Numbered from the stretch's first letter, positions 11,169 through 23,203 are shown. The stretch is 64,000 nt of DNA from Symbiodinium natans (GCA_905221605.1 CAJNDS010002205.1:462639-526638), one strand, 5' to 3'. Numbers and translations are program-made. Notes: generated by a model not told the origin, from the sequence alone.

Positions 11169-12253
11169 GGGGGGGCATTGTGCATCTTGAAGCCGCATCC
11201 ATGGTTTTAACAGCGGAGCAACTCCTGCTGCATCCGGTCCACAGCGCTTTCTCGGCGCGGCGTTCGTTGAAATCGCTGCCTGACAAGCCAAGCTTAGTTG
11301 CCCCCCCAAAAAAGCGGTTTACTCTACTGACTCTATTCATTTACATGCACATATCATGTAGGGGTTTTTGTGGTTTTGGGGAATAGTTGCCCGAAACATA
11401 GTTGATTGGCTTTTGACTGGTAAGATTCACGAGTTGTTCATTTATTTTCCAGGGCGTGAGACGCCAACATCCAGATCTTGCCAAAGGCAGGTCGACCCCG
11501 CAGCCATTGCAGCAAGGTCGTGAAAGGTGCCCAGGGCTTAGGGTTTAGGGTATAGGGGTTTAGGGTTTAGGGTTTAGGGTTTAGGATTTAGGGGCCCTGC
11601 CCACACCGTCAGAGTACGGCAGCAGGCAACGGACTCTTAAAAAGGCCTAGGGTAAGGGCTCAGGGCCTCGATTTAGGGTGTAGGGGTTTAGGGTCAAGGC
11701 CATGGGAGTCGAGGGAGACCGAAGCATGGTTTCGAGGCATGGTTGGCCTTTGAATGAAGTGGTAAACTCTGCACGGGTCGTCCTCTCCCTTAAACTAAAC
11801 CCTAAACCCTAAATTCTAAACTATGAGGACGTAGTCTCGGGGGTCGAGGTTAAGGGGTGGAGGTAAGTAGGGATCCTTGTAAGCAGATTCGTCGCAAAAA
11901 ACTCAGGGAGCGGGAGTACTCAGGGAGCCTTGCGGTTACCAGATTTGCGTCCCTCTCTCCCTCAAGGACAGTGTTTTTGAGCCTATTCGAGCATCTGTTT
12001 TGAATCGAGGCCACGTTTGCCACCAAGCTGTTCCAGGACAACCTACTGCCCGGTTGTCTCAAACAGTAAGCCGCCTAGCCCCCTCTTTTCGGTTGGGTTT
12101 GGGGCGTTGGGGCAGTCCAGTCATGGTTTCAGTACAAGTTGCAGCGGCACGCTGGCCTGTGAGAAAGGCTGCAAGGGCTCCGGGTTCATGGCCGTTTTAG
12201 CTCAAAGTGGTTTCTGCGAAACTCAGCAAAGTTTTCAGCTCCACAGCTATGTG

Positions 12254-13657
12254 ATGAGGCTCCTTGTGGCCTGGGCCCTGGGGCTCGTGGGCACATGTGA
12301 GGCTGCAAGGTTGCCGTTGGCTCGGTCAGATTCAGAGGTCCGGCTGAGGCAAGCTGCTGCCGAAGACGCTGCCAAGGAGCTTGTCGAGGCCACGAAGGTG
12401 AAATGCCAGGAAGCAAGGACGACCAGGCCAGGGCAACGGAACGATTCTCCGGAGCCTCCAGAGAAAGAGCTTTGCCAGGAACTTCTTTCGAAGAGTGTCT
12501 CAGTGTCAGAGTCCGTAGCAGACATCACAAGAAGCGTGAGCGCCCAGCCAGCAATCGCTGCTTGGTTCTGCTCCGGGCTGAAACTTGCTGCTGGGCATCT
12601 GAGAGAGGGTCCGCCGACGAAGTGCATCGAAGTGGGCAAGGACCTCTTGAAAGGTCTGAACTACACCCTGAACGACGATGGCGGGAGTACTGGCAAGGAA
12701 CACGCCGAGAAAGCCTTGTTTGTTACGGCATACCTCATGAAAGCTGCTTGCGTTTTAGCACCCATGCCCCCACCTTTCGCCACGATGATCGACAAGGCCG
12801 CAGACGCAATTCTCGCAAAAATGAATGAAGATGCAAAGATGGACATGCACAATCTGGAGACCAAGATGAAAGCTATGATGTGGGACGTCAGCCATAAAGT
12901 TGTGGCTGAAGAGACCCTGCGCGTCGCCACGGCAAAAGCCAAGATTGCGGAGGAGCAGATCGACGACATGAAGTCTTTAGATGAGTATATGACCCACGAT
13001 CTATGGAGTGATGCCCTGACCTCAATCAACAGGATGCATGACGAGGTTGCTGAGGTGATGCAGAAAGTGGTTGAGTCTGCTCAGAAGAGTGCAAGCTTCA
13101 ACCGCTGGGCCGCAATTGAGCAGAGTTTAGCCACCAGCTCAGTGGACCTAACGCCCCCAAACTTTCTTACGAGCGTCGAAGATCGTAGGCCCTTTGCCAA
13201 GCTTATGGAGACCCACTTCAAGATGCAGCTCGTGGTGCTTGCGCGCATGTGGAGGGCGGTGCAAGATACCGAGCACCAGGACGCAATCAGAGAGGCCCTC
13301 CAGAAAAAAGCCCAGCGCGCAGCCCTCGATATCCTTCCTGACTTGATTCTCCTCAATGGCAGGAGTACTCCAGAGGATTTCGAGCCCGGTGTGGAGGTCC
13401 ATGACGCCAATGGAATGCACTTCAAGTCTTTGGATGAAGAGATGTATGAGGCATTTTCAACGCAGCTTCTGCTGACAGCGGCCAGCGGCTCTTGCGCAAA
13501 GATGGTAAAGCAGGCAGCCAAGCCCACGAACTCCTTGTACTTGATCAAATGCCATTGGCTGCCATTGCTTGGCGCCGTTCCCTTTCGACGTCCGCTCTCG
13601 GTGACTAGAGATGTTTATGACACCACGCACTTCGAGGTGGGGGCTTCCGAAAAATAG
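12254..13657 (+). CDS. Putative secreted protein, alpha-helical, unknown family
   Basis: A 467-residue frame from ATG 12254. The ORF extends further upstream (to 12017), but I chose this ATG because it begins a clear signal-peptide-like segment (MRLLVAWALGLVGTCEA, with Ala-rich cleavage context) and lies just after an AG-rich acceptor-like stretch that could receive a spliced leader. The mature part is rich in Ala, Glu, Lys and Met. Long amphipathic helices (around 'DKAADAILAKMNEDAKMDMH' and 'HDEVAEVMQKVVESAQKSA') suggest a helical bundle or coiled coil. Several cysteines in the first half would suit an extracellular or luminal place. I do not recognise the family. It is an unusually long uninterrupted frame for this intron-rich neighbourhood. 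Confidence 0.6.
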   Translation: MRLLVAWALGLVGTCEAARLPLARSDSEVRLRQAAAEDAAKELVEATKVKCQEARTTRPGQRNDSPEPPEKELCQELLSKSVSVSESVADITRSVSAQPAIAAWFCSGLKLAAGHLREGPPTKCIEVGKDLLKGLNYTLNDDGGSTGKEHAEKALFVTAYLMKAACVLAPMPPPFATMIDKAADAILAKMNEDAKMDMHNLETKMKAMMWDVSHKVVAEETLRVATAKAKIAEEQIDDMKSLDEYMTHDLWSDALTSINRMHDEVAEVMQKVVESAQKSASFNRWAAIEQSLATSSVDLTPPNFLTSVEDRRPFAKLMETHFKMQLVVLARMWRAVQDTEHQDAIREALQKKAQRAALDILPDLILLNGRSTPEDFEPGVEVHDANGMHFKSLDEEMYEAFSTQLLLTAASGSCAKMVKQAAKPTNSLYLIKCHWLPLLGAVPFRRPLSVTRDVYDTTHFEVGASEK

Positions 13658-13659
13658 GG

Positions 13660-14170
13660 GTCCCTGTGTCGGTTTCATTACAAGGGGATTCTGCTAGACT
13701 TAGGGGTCTTAAAGGGGACCCTAATTTTAAGAAAGCCCACAGACCTCAGGTATATCTGGGCGAGTTCGATGAGGAAAGTCAGACTGAGACTGTTGCTGAG
13801 TCAAAATCAATCAGGTTCAGGAGTCTTGGATCAGTTTGGCGAATCGTTTGCTTCTTATTTGGGACCCAAACCGTCAAAGTTCGACCCTAAACCCTCGGCC
13901 CGTTCAATCAACCCGAAATTGGCGTTTACGATAGTAAAAGGGAGCCCCCCGAAGAGTAGGATGACAAGGACCCAAATCCCGTACCCCCAATTGCGGAAAC
14001 CCCCCCAGTACCCAAAACAACCTAAGGTGCGCTGATCCAAGTGCCTACGTTTCAGGATGGTCCGAAACGAGGAGGACATTCCTCAGGCCCGAGATTGTTG
14101 CTTGGTAGCCCAGCGGTTTTGAGGCCCTTTTGCGCCTTTTTCGGGGAGCTTCTGGGCTCGTTTGTCCAGA
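13660..14170. other. Intergenic host DNA, nothing recognised
   Basis: Only frames below 90 residues, without motifs. Scattered single CCCTAAA units. Confidence 0.4.
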
Positions 14171-14171
14171 A

Positions 14172-14292
14172 ATACTATGAACCCAGAGGCTCCAAAACCC
14201 CTTAATTGAGGAATATACCTTTAATCATAATTAATAGGGTTCCTACTGGAATTAAGGTATATTCCTTAATTAAGGGATATTGGAGTCTCTGG
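14172..14292. repeat. Fold-back repeat (MITE-like)
   Basis: The outer arms CCCAGAGGCTCCAA and TTGGAGTCTCTGGG are nearly exact inverted repeats. The inner arms (TTAATTGAGGAATATACCTT against AAGGTATATTCCTTAATTAA) extend the stem, with a short AT-rich loop. It has no ORF. Confidence 0.8.
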
Positions 14293-14707
14293 GAACATAC
14301 TGCTGGGCTCCCAAGGTTGCAAAGTGCCGCAATCCAGGAGCTGTTGCGCGTCATCTAAAGTTCCAGTCGAGAGGAATCTGCAGCACATACCTGCAGCCAC
14401 CCGGGATGTCTGGCAACATTGCAGAGCTGGTTGAAGTTGAGATCGATCCAGACGCGCCACCGCTGTCACGGCGGCAACCTATAGGGAGTCACCGTCGGAT
14501 TCTCAGCAGCACCTGCTACTTTGCGCACCGCCATTAAAAGGCCGTCTCGCCTCTACGAGTCGATGCTCGCGTTAAAAGCCGGATCGCGCGCTGCCAGTAT
14601 CGTGCATTGCCAGGATCACGCACTGCCAGTGCTTGGAATCTTGGAGCCTGCATGTGCCTCTTTGCTGTGTGTAGTTATATGTATATATATATATGTTTAC
14701 GTAGACC

Positions 14708-14853
14708 CATACAATCCCCTCCCCCTAATATTCAACCCCCCCCTACCCCGTAATATTGAATTCCCCAGCATAGTTATATTGTAGTATCTGGGGGGGGGGG
14801 GGGTATTTAATAGTAGGGGGGTAGGGGGGTTTAATATTCGGGGGGAGGGGATT
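14708..14853. repeat. Second fold-back repeat, C-rich arm and G-rich arm
   Basis: The left arm has CCCCTCCCCCTAATATT and then a C-run with CTACCCC. The right arm has the complement in reverse order (GTAGGGG, a G-run, TTTAATATTC, GGGGGAGGGGATTATG). The interior carries a 14-G run. Probably a small non-autonomous element. Confidence 0.7.
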
Positions 14854-15965
14854 ATGTGTCCTCCTTTCTTATCCGCAGCCATCCTCTGCTCACATGGCTT
14901 TGAGAACTTGCTACCTCGTTGCGCAAGTCGGTTCGATGTTTAGTTTAGGGGCCTTAAGAATTCGAAGACGGTTTTGGGGAGTTGTTACGTATTAGCTGCT
15001 TGCCTACAGACGCCAAACAACAGGCGTTCGGACCATTTTTTTTGCACCGAGTCCCAGATTTGGTCGCAGAGGTCCAATAATGGTGCACAAGCATGGCAGT
15101 GTTCGCGCCAGCCCAGCCGGCAAGGCTGTGTGTCCACATCCTGTGACCAAAGCAACGAGAGAGCCCAATGCCCCTCAATGAAGGAGTAACAACGCTCAAC
15201 CCTAAACCCTAAACCCAAAATCTAAGGGTCCTCAGTCAAGGGCATTGGTCGCTGGACAACGCCACACCAAGCCACTAGACTCGTGTTAGCTCTCGAGCGC
15301 AATGGCTCTGTTCTTGGCAACCAGGCTTGGCCCCCTAAACCCGAAACCTAAACCCGAAGCCCTAAACGAACCCTAATCCCTAAACCCTAAACCCCTAAAC
15401 CCCCAAGCCCCAAACCCCTAAACCCGAAACAGAAGCCCTAAACCCTAAACCGCCTAAATCCATTTCCCAATCCCAATCCAGTTTCCTCATGCATCTGTCA
15501 GCCCAAAGTCGGTCGTACGATGAGGGTTTAGCGTTTGGGTTTAGGGCTTAGGATTTAGGGTCTAGGGTTTAGGGTTTAGGATTTAGGGTTTGGGGTTTGG
15601 GGTTTGGGGTTTTAGCGTTTAGGGTTTCGGGTTTGTCCAGAGACGCATGGCCATTGAAGGAGAAGCTTCGTCGTTGAGCGTCGTTGGGGGGGCAAGACAG
15701 GTGCCTCAATATTGTTCATTATGTCGCTTAGTCATCCCATGTGAAGAATATTCAAATTGTCTTCCCTACTCTGAATTGCCCAATTTCTCTGCGTTCTGGT
15801 TGAAGTAGGCCCAAGACCCTAAACCCTAAACCCTAAATCTCATACCCAAAGCGACTTGACTTCGTCTGTCGTCTCAATGGCCTGAACTGAGGAATGGAAC
15901 ACACTGGGATCTACACCTCCCTGGAACCTCTGAAATACCCCAAGACAATCCGAAGGCCTCTATAG

Positions 15966-16250
15966 TATCCCGAAACCCCTAAACCCCTAACTGCCAAACC
16001 CCAAACCCCAAACCCCAAACCCCAAACCCCAAACCCCAAACCCCAAACCCCAAACCCCAAACCCCAAACCCCAAACCCCAAACCCCAAACCCCAAACCCC
16101 AAACCCCAAACCCCAAACCCCAAACCCCAAACAACCCCAAACCCCAAACAACCCCAAACCCCAACCCCCAAACCCCAAACCCCAAACCCCAAACCCCAAG
16201 CCCTAAACCCTAAACCCTAAACCCTAAACCCTAAACCCTAAACCCTATTC
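15966..16250 (-). repeat. CCCCAAA array passing into CCCTAAA
   Basis: More than thirty heptamers. The first part is almost pure CCCCAAA with two CCCCAAACAA slips, and the last about seven are CCCTAAA. The homogeneous switch of variant suggests local amplification. Confidence 0.97.
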
Positions 16251-16384
16251 AAAAAAACCTTCAAAGCCCCTTTAGAAAACCAGGATGTAAGGCACCGAAA
16301 GCCCGAAGCCATGCCAACTATCAGACACCAGGCCGGCACTCACCGCGGGCTGCGTAGGCGCTCGCAAGCCTGCGCTGTAGAGGG

Positions 16385-16490
16385 CTCATAGGGTTTAGGG
16401 TTTTTATAGGGTTCAGGGTTTAGTGTTCAGGGTTTAGGGTTTAGGGTTCAGGGTTTAGGGTTCAGGGTTTAGGGTTCAGGGTTTTCCAGA
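16385..16490 (+). repeat. TTTAGGG/TTCAGGG mixed array
   Basis: Alternating GGGTTTA and GGGTTCA units on the G strand. Confidence 0.9.
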
Positions 16491-17345
16491 GCTTATAGGG
16501 TTCAGGGCTTATAGGGCTAGGCCCTATAAGCCCTCTTAAACCCTAAACCCCACAAGACCTCCACACTGAGAATTATATGCCCTAGAATTGCCCAAAGGGT
16601 TTGTTGATGCGCTAGAAGTCCTGAACCCATAAGCTCCAGCTCGAGAGCTTGGGTTCGGATCGCAGTTTGTCTGGGGGGGGGGGACGTGAAGTCCCCAAGA
16701 TCCTAAACCCCAAACCCCCAAAACCTTAAACCCTAAACCCGAAACCCCAGTGCTTGGCTCAGGCCAAAACTCGCCATAAGCCCGAACTGATCCTTCAGAT
16801 CCTTCACAGCCTCCACACAAATCAGGGTTTAGGGTTTCGGGTTGAGGGCAGGGGGTTAATTGGACCTTCTTCTGGACAGACGGTAGTACCCAACATTCTG
16901 GCAGTATTCAGCAGCCTTAAACTTTTAGAATAAAGATCCCCGGATTTCTTACTGCCCGGCAGTGCAGGCGTTGCTGCGGGGACGTTGGGGACCTGGCAGC
17001 CGCCCGAGATTGATTCGCAACTGTCGCCTTTCGCAGGATGCTGGTGACTTGAGGGTTTAGGGTTTGGGGCCTTTAGGGTTTAGGGTTTGGGGTTTGGGGT
17101 TTAGGGTTTAGGGTTTAGGGTTTCGGGTTTAGGGAGTTTAGGGCTCAAGGAGGGCAAGAAAGAAAGCATGGTGGCTTCAAGGTTTGTGGGTTTGCTGTTG
17201 GGTTCGGAAGGCCGCAGATGTGTGGCAACTTTGCTGCCGCAACCTCCACGACTGCAGGAAGCTGGGGAACTGCCAGGGAGCCCTTTAGGGTTTAGGGTTT
17301 AGGGTTTAGAGCTTAGTAGGGGTTAAGGTTTCACCTAAACCCTAA

Positions 17346-17520
<175 letters not shown>

Positions 17521-17550
17521 AAAGCTCATCACCCTTGGGCCTCACAGGTT

Positions 17551-17615
17551 TGAGATGAGCCATGGGGTCTTCTGCATCCCCGTGCTGACGCTGCCGCCCA
17601 TGGCCCTGAGCCACC
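17551..17615 (+). CDS. Candidate short exon
   Basis: Acceptor-like CTCACAG|G, then the open frame FEMSHGVFCIPVLTLPPMAL and SHQ, with a GC donor (CAG|GCATTT). A C-strand array lies upstream and a G-strand array downstream. The coding GC content contrasts with the flanks. The gene is unknown. Confidence 0.4.
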
Positions 17616-17977
17616 AGGCATTTTTCGGGAGTTGAAGGTTTAGGGGTTTGGGGTTTAGGGTTTAGGGTTGAGGGAGTTGGGCTGGGGAAGGGGCGATTAT
17701 AGGGCTCAGGAAGTTGAAGGTTTAGGCTTTAGGGTGTAGGAAGTTCAGGACGACGAGGATCATTGTAGGGTTTGCAGACTGGGAGATGTGGAACAGGGTC
17801 GAATGGGATGTCCTGTCCAGACGTGGCGGGTTGTGGGTGTCTTGGGAACTATCCAGAGCTATCCAGAGCCATGGTGCCTCAAAACCCTAGACCCTCAACA
17901 CCCCCCAAAGCCTCCTAAACCCAAAAGCCCCGGCAACCCTGACACACCGCACGAACGCAACCCTAAAACCCTGAACT

Positions 17978-18090
17978 AGTATGGGGTCGGAAAAAATCAC
18001 TAATAGTATTCCCTTATGGCCCCTTTAAAATTCTACAACGAGAGCCCCCCAAACCCTATTAAGATTATTCAGGCCCCTTTATTAAGCCCC
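17978..18090 (+). repeat. Dispersed repeat family, copy 3
   Basis: GGGGTCGGAAAAAATCACTA, then AGTATTCCCTTATGGCCCC, a diverged middle and GATTATTCAGGCCCC. Colinear with copies 1 and 2. Confidence 0.6.
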
Positions 18091-18233
18091 AAACCTCTAC
18101 GTGGCGGTGCCGATGTTAATGCACCCCCGAAGCCCCGGCAGCTTAGGGTTAGGTTTGATGGATCTTGCATGGGCAGGGGCTTTAACAGTTAGAGGGGCAT
18201 CGCCCTTATCCTTCAAGCACAACAACAGCAAAC

Positions 18234-18315
18234 ACACACGTGTGTATGTGTATACACATATGCATGCAGGCAGGCAGGCATGCATGTATGTATGTTTGTA
18301 TGTATGTATGTTAGA
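18234..18315 (+). repeat. Microsatellite cluster: CACACG/TGTG, GCAG and TATG repeats
   Basis: Short tandem tracts in succession, ending in (TATG)n. No gene. Confidence 0.8.
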
Positions 18316-18412
18316 AAGGCCAACAACCTATATGCCCTGTACACCTTGTGAACTCTCTAAGTCCTGAATCCTAAACAAGGCCGAGCCTCCATCAGGATGG
18401 GTTTGTGAGGGG

Positions 18413-18605
18413 CTTAGGGTTTAGGGCATTTAGGGGGTTAGGGTTTAGGGCGTTTAGGGTTTAGGGGTTTAGGGGGTTAGGGTTTAGGGTTTAGGGGTTT
18501 AGGGGGGTAGGGTTTAGGGTTTAGGGGGTTAGGGTTTTAGGGGTTAGGGCTTTAGGGCGCTTTAGGGTTTAGGGGTTTAGGGCGTTTTAGGGGTTCAGGG
18601 TTTTG
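18413..18605 (+). repeat. Degenerate TTTAGGG array with G insertions
   Basis: G-strand units with frequent extra G (TTTAGGGGG, TTTAGGGCG). Confidence 0.9.
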
Positions 18606-19557
18606 GCCGTGACGTTTGCGCATGCTCTGTCCGCTCCGCCTTTTTCAGTCCCTAGGTGACTTGGTCGCCTCGTGCGAAGGGAAGCTGCGAAAGCAATCGG
18701 TTTACTTGCCTTGCCACCTGCAGGGAGCTAAGTAGGCCCTTGGGACACTTTAAGAGAATGTCCCCTCAGAACTCCCGATGAAGGGACTGCTAGTAGAACG
18801 GGGAAAATCCCAGGCCATTCCAAAGAACCCCTCTTACAACAAGCACGGGCCTCTGGGCCGCCCCCTTAAGAGCCTTAAGTAAGGCCCGAGGACGGTCAAC
18901 CCTGAGACCTAAACACCCCGAACGGTCACCGCCGTCTTTGCAAAGAGCTTGGAACCCCAAAACCCCCAAAACCCACGCCAAACCCTAAACCCTGAACCCT
19001 AAACCCTAAACCCCAAACCCTAAACCCCCCAAACGGCCCTCAAACCAAAGAGCTTCGACCCTTGATATGACCTTGCCATGGCGCGGGCGCGGGAACGGTC
19101 TCCGGACCTGGAGCGCCAGTTGGCCGACTTCCGCGCCGTTCCCGCAATTTAGGGTTTAGGATTTAGGGTTTAAGGGGTAACTTCTGCTCCTTTCTCGCAC
19201 GCAATTGGATTTGCTGGGATTTGGGCCTCAGAAGGAGGGTTTAGGGTTTGGGGTTTTAAGGTTGAGGGTTTATATGTTCGATAAATGCCGCTCTAAATTT
19301 GAAGCACGATCCCTTGGCCGGAATCCCTCGAATCCTAGAACTCTACACCGTTTAAACCCCAAAAGCCCTACAACCCTAAGCCGTAAGCTTCTGCTGCAAC
19401 GCCAAACCCTAAACCCCCTGAACCCCCTAAGCCCCCTCAAAAGAAACAACCGTAAGCCCCAAGACCCACAACGTTGAAGCCCGAAACCCTAAACTTCTAA
19501 ACGCCCTCTCGACCCCAAATCCCCTAAACCTCCCAGAAGCTGAGGACCCAAGCCCTA

Positions 19558-19668
19558 AACCCTAAACCCTAATCCCTAATCCCTAAACCCTAAACCCTAA
19601 ACCCTAAACCCCCCCCCCCAAACCCCAAACCCCAATCCCTAAACCCTAAACCCTAAACCCTACCTCCC
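19558..19668 (-). repeat. CCCTAAA array before a candidate exon
   Basis: C-strand heptamers broken by a poly-C tract at 19611-19620, ending about 20 bp before the candidate exon at 19688. Confidence 0.95.
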
Positions 19669-19687
19669 AGAAGCTTTGAGGGGAGCG

Positions 19688-19740
19688 CTACCCGGTGGAT
19701 GACCGCGCCTCCGACTTCCTCGAGAAGGTCAGCTCCGAGG
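19688..19740 (+). CDS. Candidate short exon of a charged protein
   Basis: Open frame ERYPVDDRASDFLEKVSSE, between acceptor-like TTTGAG and donor GAG|GTGCCC. A C-strand array lies upstream and a G-strand array (19775-19860) downstream. It could belong to the same gene as the later coiled-coil exons, but the link is unproven. Confidence 0.4.
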
Positions 19741-19774
19741 TGCCCCAATTTTTTTTAAGGGGTTTTTTGTTTAG

Positions 19775-19860
19775 GGTTTAGGGTTTAGGGTTTAGGGTTT
19801 AGGGTTTAGGGTTTAGGGTTTAGGGTTTAGGGTTTAAGTTTTTTGTTTAGGGTTTAGGGT
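19775..19860 (+). repeat. TTTAGGG array after a candidate exon
   Basis: G-strand heptamers beginning 35 bp after the candidate exon at 19688-19740. Confidence 0.95.
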
Positions 19861-20099
19861 AAGAAGGGCGGGTTTAGGGTTTGAGGGTTTTAGGGTTTAG
19901 GGCTTAGGGCTTACGGCTTCGGGCTTCGGGTTTAGGGTTAGTTTTTTTTTTGTTTTTTAGGGGGGGAGTTAGAGTTTAGGTTGTGGTTTAGGGTGTAGGG
20001 TTTAGGGTTTAGGGTTAGGTATTTTTCTATAAGGGGGGGGGGGGGGGTAGGGTTTAGGGTATTCAGGGTTTTAGGGTTAGGGCTTTAGGGTCTAGGGCT

Positions 20100-21200
20100 T
20101 GAGGTGTCGGGTTTGGGGTTTACGGTTTAAGGTTTTTTGATGTTTGGGGGCAGGCAGGCTAGTGGCTTGAGAGAGCAATCAAGGTTGAGAACTTGCAGTG
20201 CTTTGGAATTGCCCCTGTTTGGTCCAGTCGCGCAAACACATCGGCATATGTGTGTACACATATACATGCATACATATACATATATGTATACGTTTGTTTC
20301 TTATACCTAGAACTATGAGACATGTGCAACCTTAACCGGCCCTTAACTGAATATAGAGCTGGTGACAGCACGCATGACGGTACGCATGTCGTTGTGGGAT
20401 TGGGCGCCGGAGGTCCTGGCGACTGTCATCGCGGAGTTTAAGCCACGTAGCCGCTGGGGCGAGAACCTGTGATGGGGATGGGGGTGAGGGGGGGGGGCGG
20501 GGGGTGAGGGAGTTTTCGGGTGCGTAGGGCAGGGCTTTTAGGTTTTGGGGGAACTTGGGGTGTAGGGCTTAAGGGCTGATTCAGGGTTAGCAGTTGGGGT
20601 TTCGAGGCTTTTTCGGGGTTTGAGAGTAGAAGACGGCCACGAGAACTAGCAAGAGTTTGGAGCTTAGGGGTTTAGGCTATACTTACGGTCCAGCTGCACA
20701 CTGAGTACGGCTTCAGGCGTTCTACCGGGCAATGGGGTGGATTACTATATGATATCCTGTTAAGCAGGGCTCAGGTTTAGATGTCGTAGAGCACCCCCAA
20801 ACCTCCACCCACCCCAATTTTTACACTTGCAGTTTGTTCCAAAGAGAATTCCTGTGAAGCGGCAACGATTCCGAAAACCTGCTTCCGAAAACCAGCTTGT
20901 TTCCGTTTTAAGCCTTTAGGGTCTCCTCCCAAGATAGAGCAGGGCCCAAAACCACAGGGGGGAGACGCATAGCAACAAACCTTTTTTGGGGAGGAGGCTG
21001 CAGGCATATGTAGAACTCGGGGAAGAAGAAGGGGGTGCCAGGGTGGAAGAAGAACGTTGCAAAGTGCCAAGTTGTGGTGTTTTGGGTTTCCTGGCTATAG
21101 GTATAGCTACTGCTAGGACTGCTAGGACCCGGAGCAGGCCCTTATTCGCTTTTTGGGGGGTTTAGGTACTCTTATGACCTGGGCAGCCCTCCTCCTGGGT
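20100..21200. other. Host DNA, no supportable gene
   Basis: Contains a TATACATA microsatellite (about 20255-20295) and a G-rich tract (about 20475-20515). The 97-residue minus-strand frame at 20777-21070 has no recognisable motif. Confidence 0.4.
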
Positions 21201-21405
21201 CTAGCCCTAAACCCTAAACCCCAAACCCTAAACCCTGAACCCTAAACCCCAAACCCTTAGAGCCCTAAATTCATTCCTGGGCTACTAGAATGTCCATGCG
21301 CGCCAGGAGAGGGCGAGACAAATTACTCAGCCCTGCTGACCAACTTCGTCCGATCTGTGGCTTGGGCTGCAACGCTTCCTCGGGAAATGTTTCAGGGTCT
21401 AGGAA

Positions 21406-21503
21406 TATGGTTTTAGGGTTTTAGGGTTTTAGGGTTTTAGGGTTTTAGGGTTAGGGTTTAGGGTTTAGGGTTTAGGGTTTAGGCTTTAGGGTTTAGGGTA
21501 AGC
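21406..21503 (+). repeat. TTTTAGGG then TTTAGGG array
   Basis: Five octamers (TTTTAGGG) followed by heptamers. Confidence 0.95.
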
Positions 21504-21756
21504 CCTAAACCCATGTCATAGTCGGGTAACATGTTACATATTTAAGGATAGTTAAACTGAAACTCGAATAGAAGTTTACATTTCTTAATACTATCCCAAC
21601 CATGAACTAGTAACCAGGGAGGGCTTGCAGGTTCCGGGGCATGTCTGTTCACCATTAAACCCTAAACCCTAAAAGCACAAGAAGGCTCACAGACGGCTCC
21701 CAGACTTCGACGCTAGCCATTGAAGACCGAAGCCAAAAAAGGGGGTTGGGTGTAGG

Positions 21757-21893
21757 GTTTAGGGTTTAGGGTTTAGGGTTTAGGGTTTAGGGTTTAGGGT
21801 TTAGGGTTTAGGGTTTAGGGTTTAGGGTTTAGGGTTTAGGGTTTAGGGTTTAGGGTTTAGGGTTTAGGGTTTAGGGTTTAGGGTTTAGGGTCC
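21757..21893 (+). repeat. TTTAGGG telomere-like array
   Basis: About nineteen perfect G-strand heptamers, one of the purest arrays in the window. Confidence 0.97.
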
Positions 21894-21957
21894 AAGCAAA
21901 GCTCGCATCACGGGCTGCGGGTGTGCTCCTCCAGCTCGGCTCAGGCAACTTGAGGGT

Positions 21958-22248
21958 TTGTCGAAGGTAGGCGTTCAGATCGGCCATGTCGCGCGCTGCG
22001 CTCCTTGCGTGTCTCTAGGATGCCCAGTAGTACCCTTATTAGGGAGGGCGAGCATGAACGCCACCCTTGATGCCGGCGACTGTGGCACCACCACTACAAC
22101 CTCGACCACGACCACGACGACAACCGGAAATGTCACGACGACAACTGAATCATCGACTTCATTAGGCTCGGCGGCCACATCAGGAAGCAGTGGCTGGGGC
22201 AATATTCTGCCCAACCTCTTGGCCATGTCCTTTCTGGCCATGTATTGA
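21958..22248 (+). CDS. Putative 3' exon: Thr-rich stalk with hydrophobic C-terminus
   Basis: A 96-residue frame whose second half is a Thr/Ser-rich low-complexity stalk (poly-Thr with 'GNVTTTTESS', then 'SAATSGSSGW') ending in a hydrophobic tail 'LPNLLAMSFLAMY'. A Ser/Thr-rich stalk followed by a hydrophobic C-terminus is typical of surface proteins that are GPI-anchored or tail-anchored. The true exon may start later than 21958, since GTG/ATG choices and acceptors are unclear. A non-repetitive, 3'UTR-like stretch follows (22250-22640). Overlapping minus-strand frames are the shadow. Confidence 0.45.
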   Translation: MSKVGVQIGHVARCAPCVSLGCPVVPLLGRASMNATLDAGDCGTTTTTSTTTTTTTGNVTTTTESSTSLGSAATSGSSGWGNILPNLLAMSFLAMY

Positions 22249-23140
22249 GCTGAGGTTTGTGGTCATGTACTGAGCTGAGGCCAAAAACCCGTGATGCAAT
22301 GCGTGTAATTAAACATCAGGCAGCTGATTCAAGCCAACCAACGTGCATTGGTGATTGATTGTGAACTGTGACCTTAATTCAACAACTATCAATAAGTCTT
22401 GTTGTGATTGTTTTGTGGCTTTTTTTCTTCTTGACGATCGTGATCGTTAATTACAGAGAAATGACTGTTCTCGTTGTTTCCTGAGATGAGGTTTGTTCGA
22501 GCCGTAGCACGGATTGTTTTGATCTTCAGCTGCACACGGAGCATGACACCGATACACCACGATTTCACCTTCCAAATGCGGTTGACTGGATGCTGCTCTC
22601 CCCAAGGGATCGATGTAAACACAAGCTGATGGCAGGATCCCAGTTGCGCAGGGCTATTTAGGGTTTAGGGTTTATAGGGTTTAGAGTTTAGGGTTTCAGG
22701 TCTGATCAAGCCCAACAAACGGGTGGATGTTGCGGACAGGAAAAGATCCTTGTCTCGTCTGCCGGGCATTGTCCCTTTGTCTGAGCACCAAGGCCCCCCC
22801 CTCCCCCCCTACAACTCTAAACCGCAAGAGAACCCAATCCCCTAACGACCCGAAAGCGCCAAAGCACAAAACGCCACAAACACTCCAAACACCGTAAAGC
22901 CCAAGCCAGGGTTTAGGTTATCGGTTTAGGGTTTGGGGTTTGGGGTTTAGGGTTTAGGGCTTTGGGTAGGAAATACCCAACGAGCTTTCATGGGATTTAT
23001 GGCAGTGGCCTACAAGCAAGACAACGGGGCTCTTCCCGGCCGCTACCCCCCTTTAGCAGTTTGAAGCCTTAAACCCTAAACCCCAAACCCCAAACCCCAA
23101 ACCCTAAACCCTAAACCCTAAACCGGGGATCTTATAAGGT

Positions 23141-23203
23141 GGAGGCTCGGATCCGGCGACGGACCGGCGCAGGCGGAGGTCGGGTGCTCTCTGCACTCAA
23201 GGG
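23141..23203 (+). CDS. Candidate short exon
   Basis: Open frame VEARIRRRTGAGGGRVLSAL followed by K, after acceptor-like TTATAAG|G. A C-strand array lies upstream (23070-23123) and a G-strand array downstream (23240 on). Unknown gene. Confidence 0.3.

Noticed and set aside
15911-16199. Gly/Phe/Trp-Val-rich minus-strand frames
   Set aside because: Translation of (CCCCAAA)n; heptamers are open in several frames.
19079-19141. Possible exon reading MARARERSPDLERQLADFRA
   Set aside because: Charged and between arrays in the expected order, but the frame has a stop just upstream and no AG acceptor in between.
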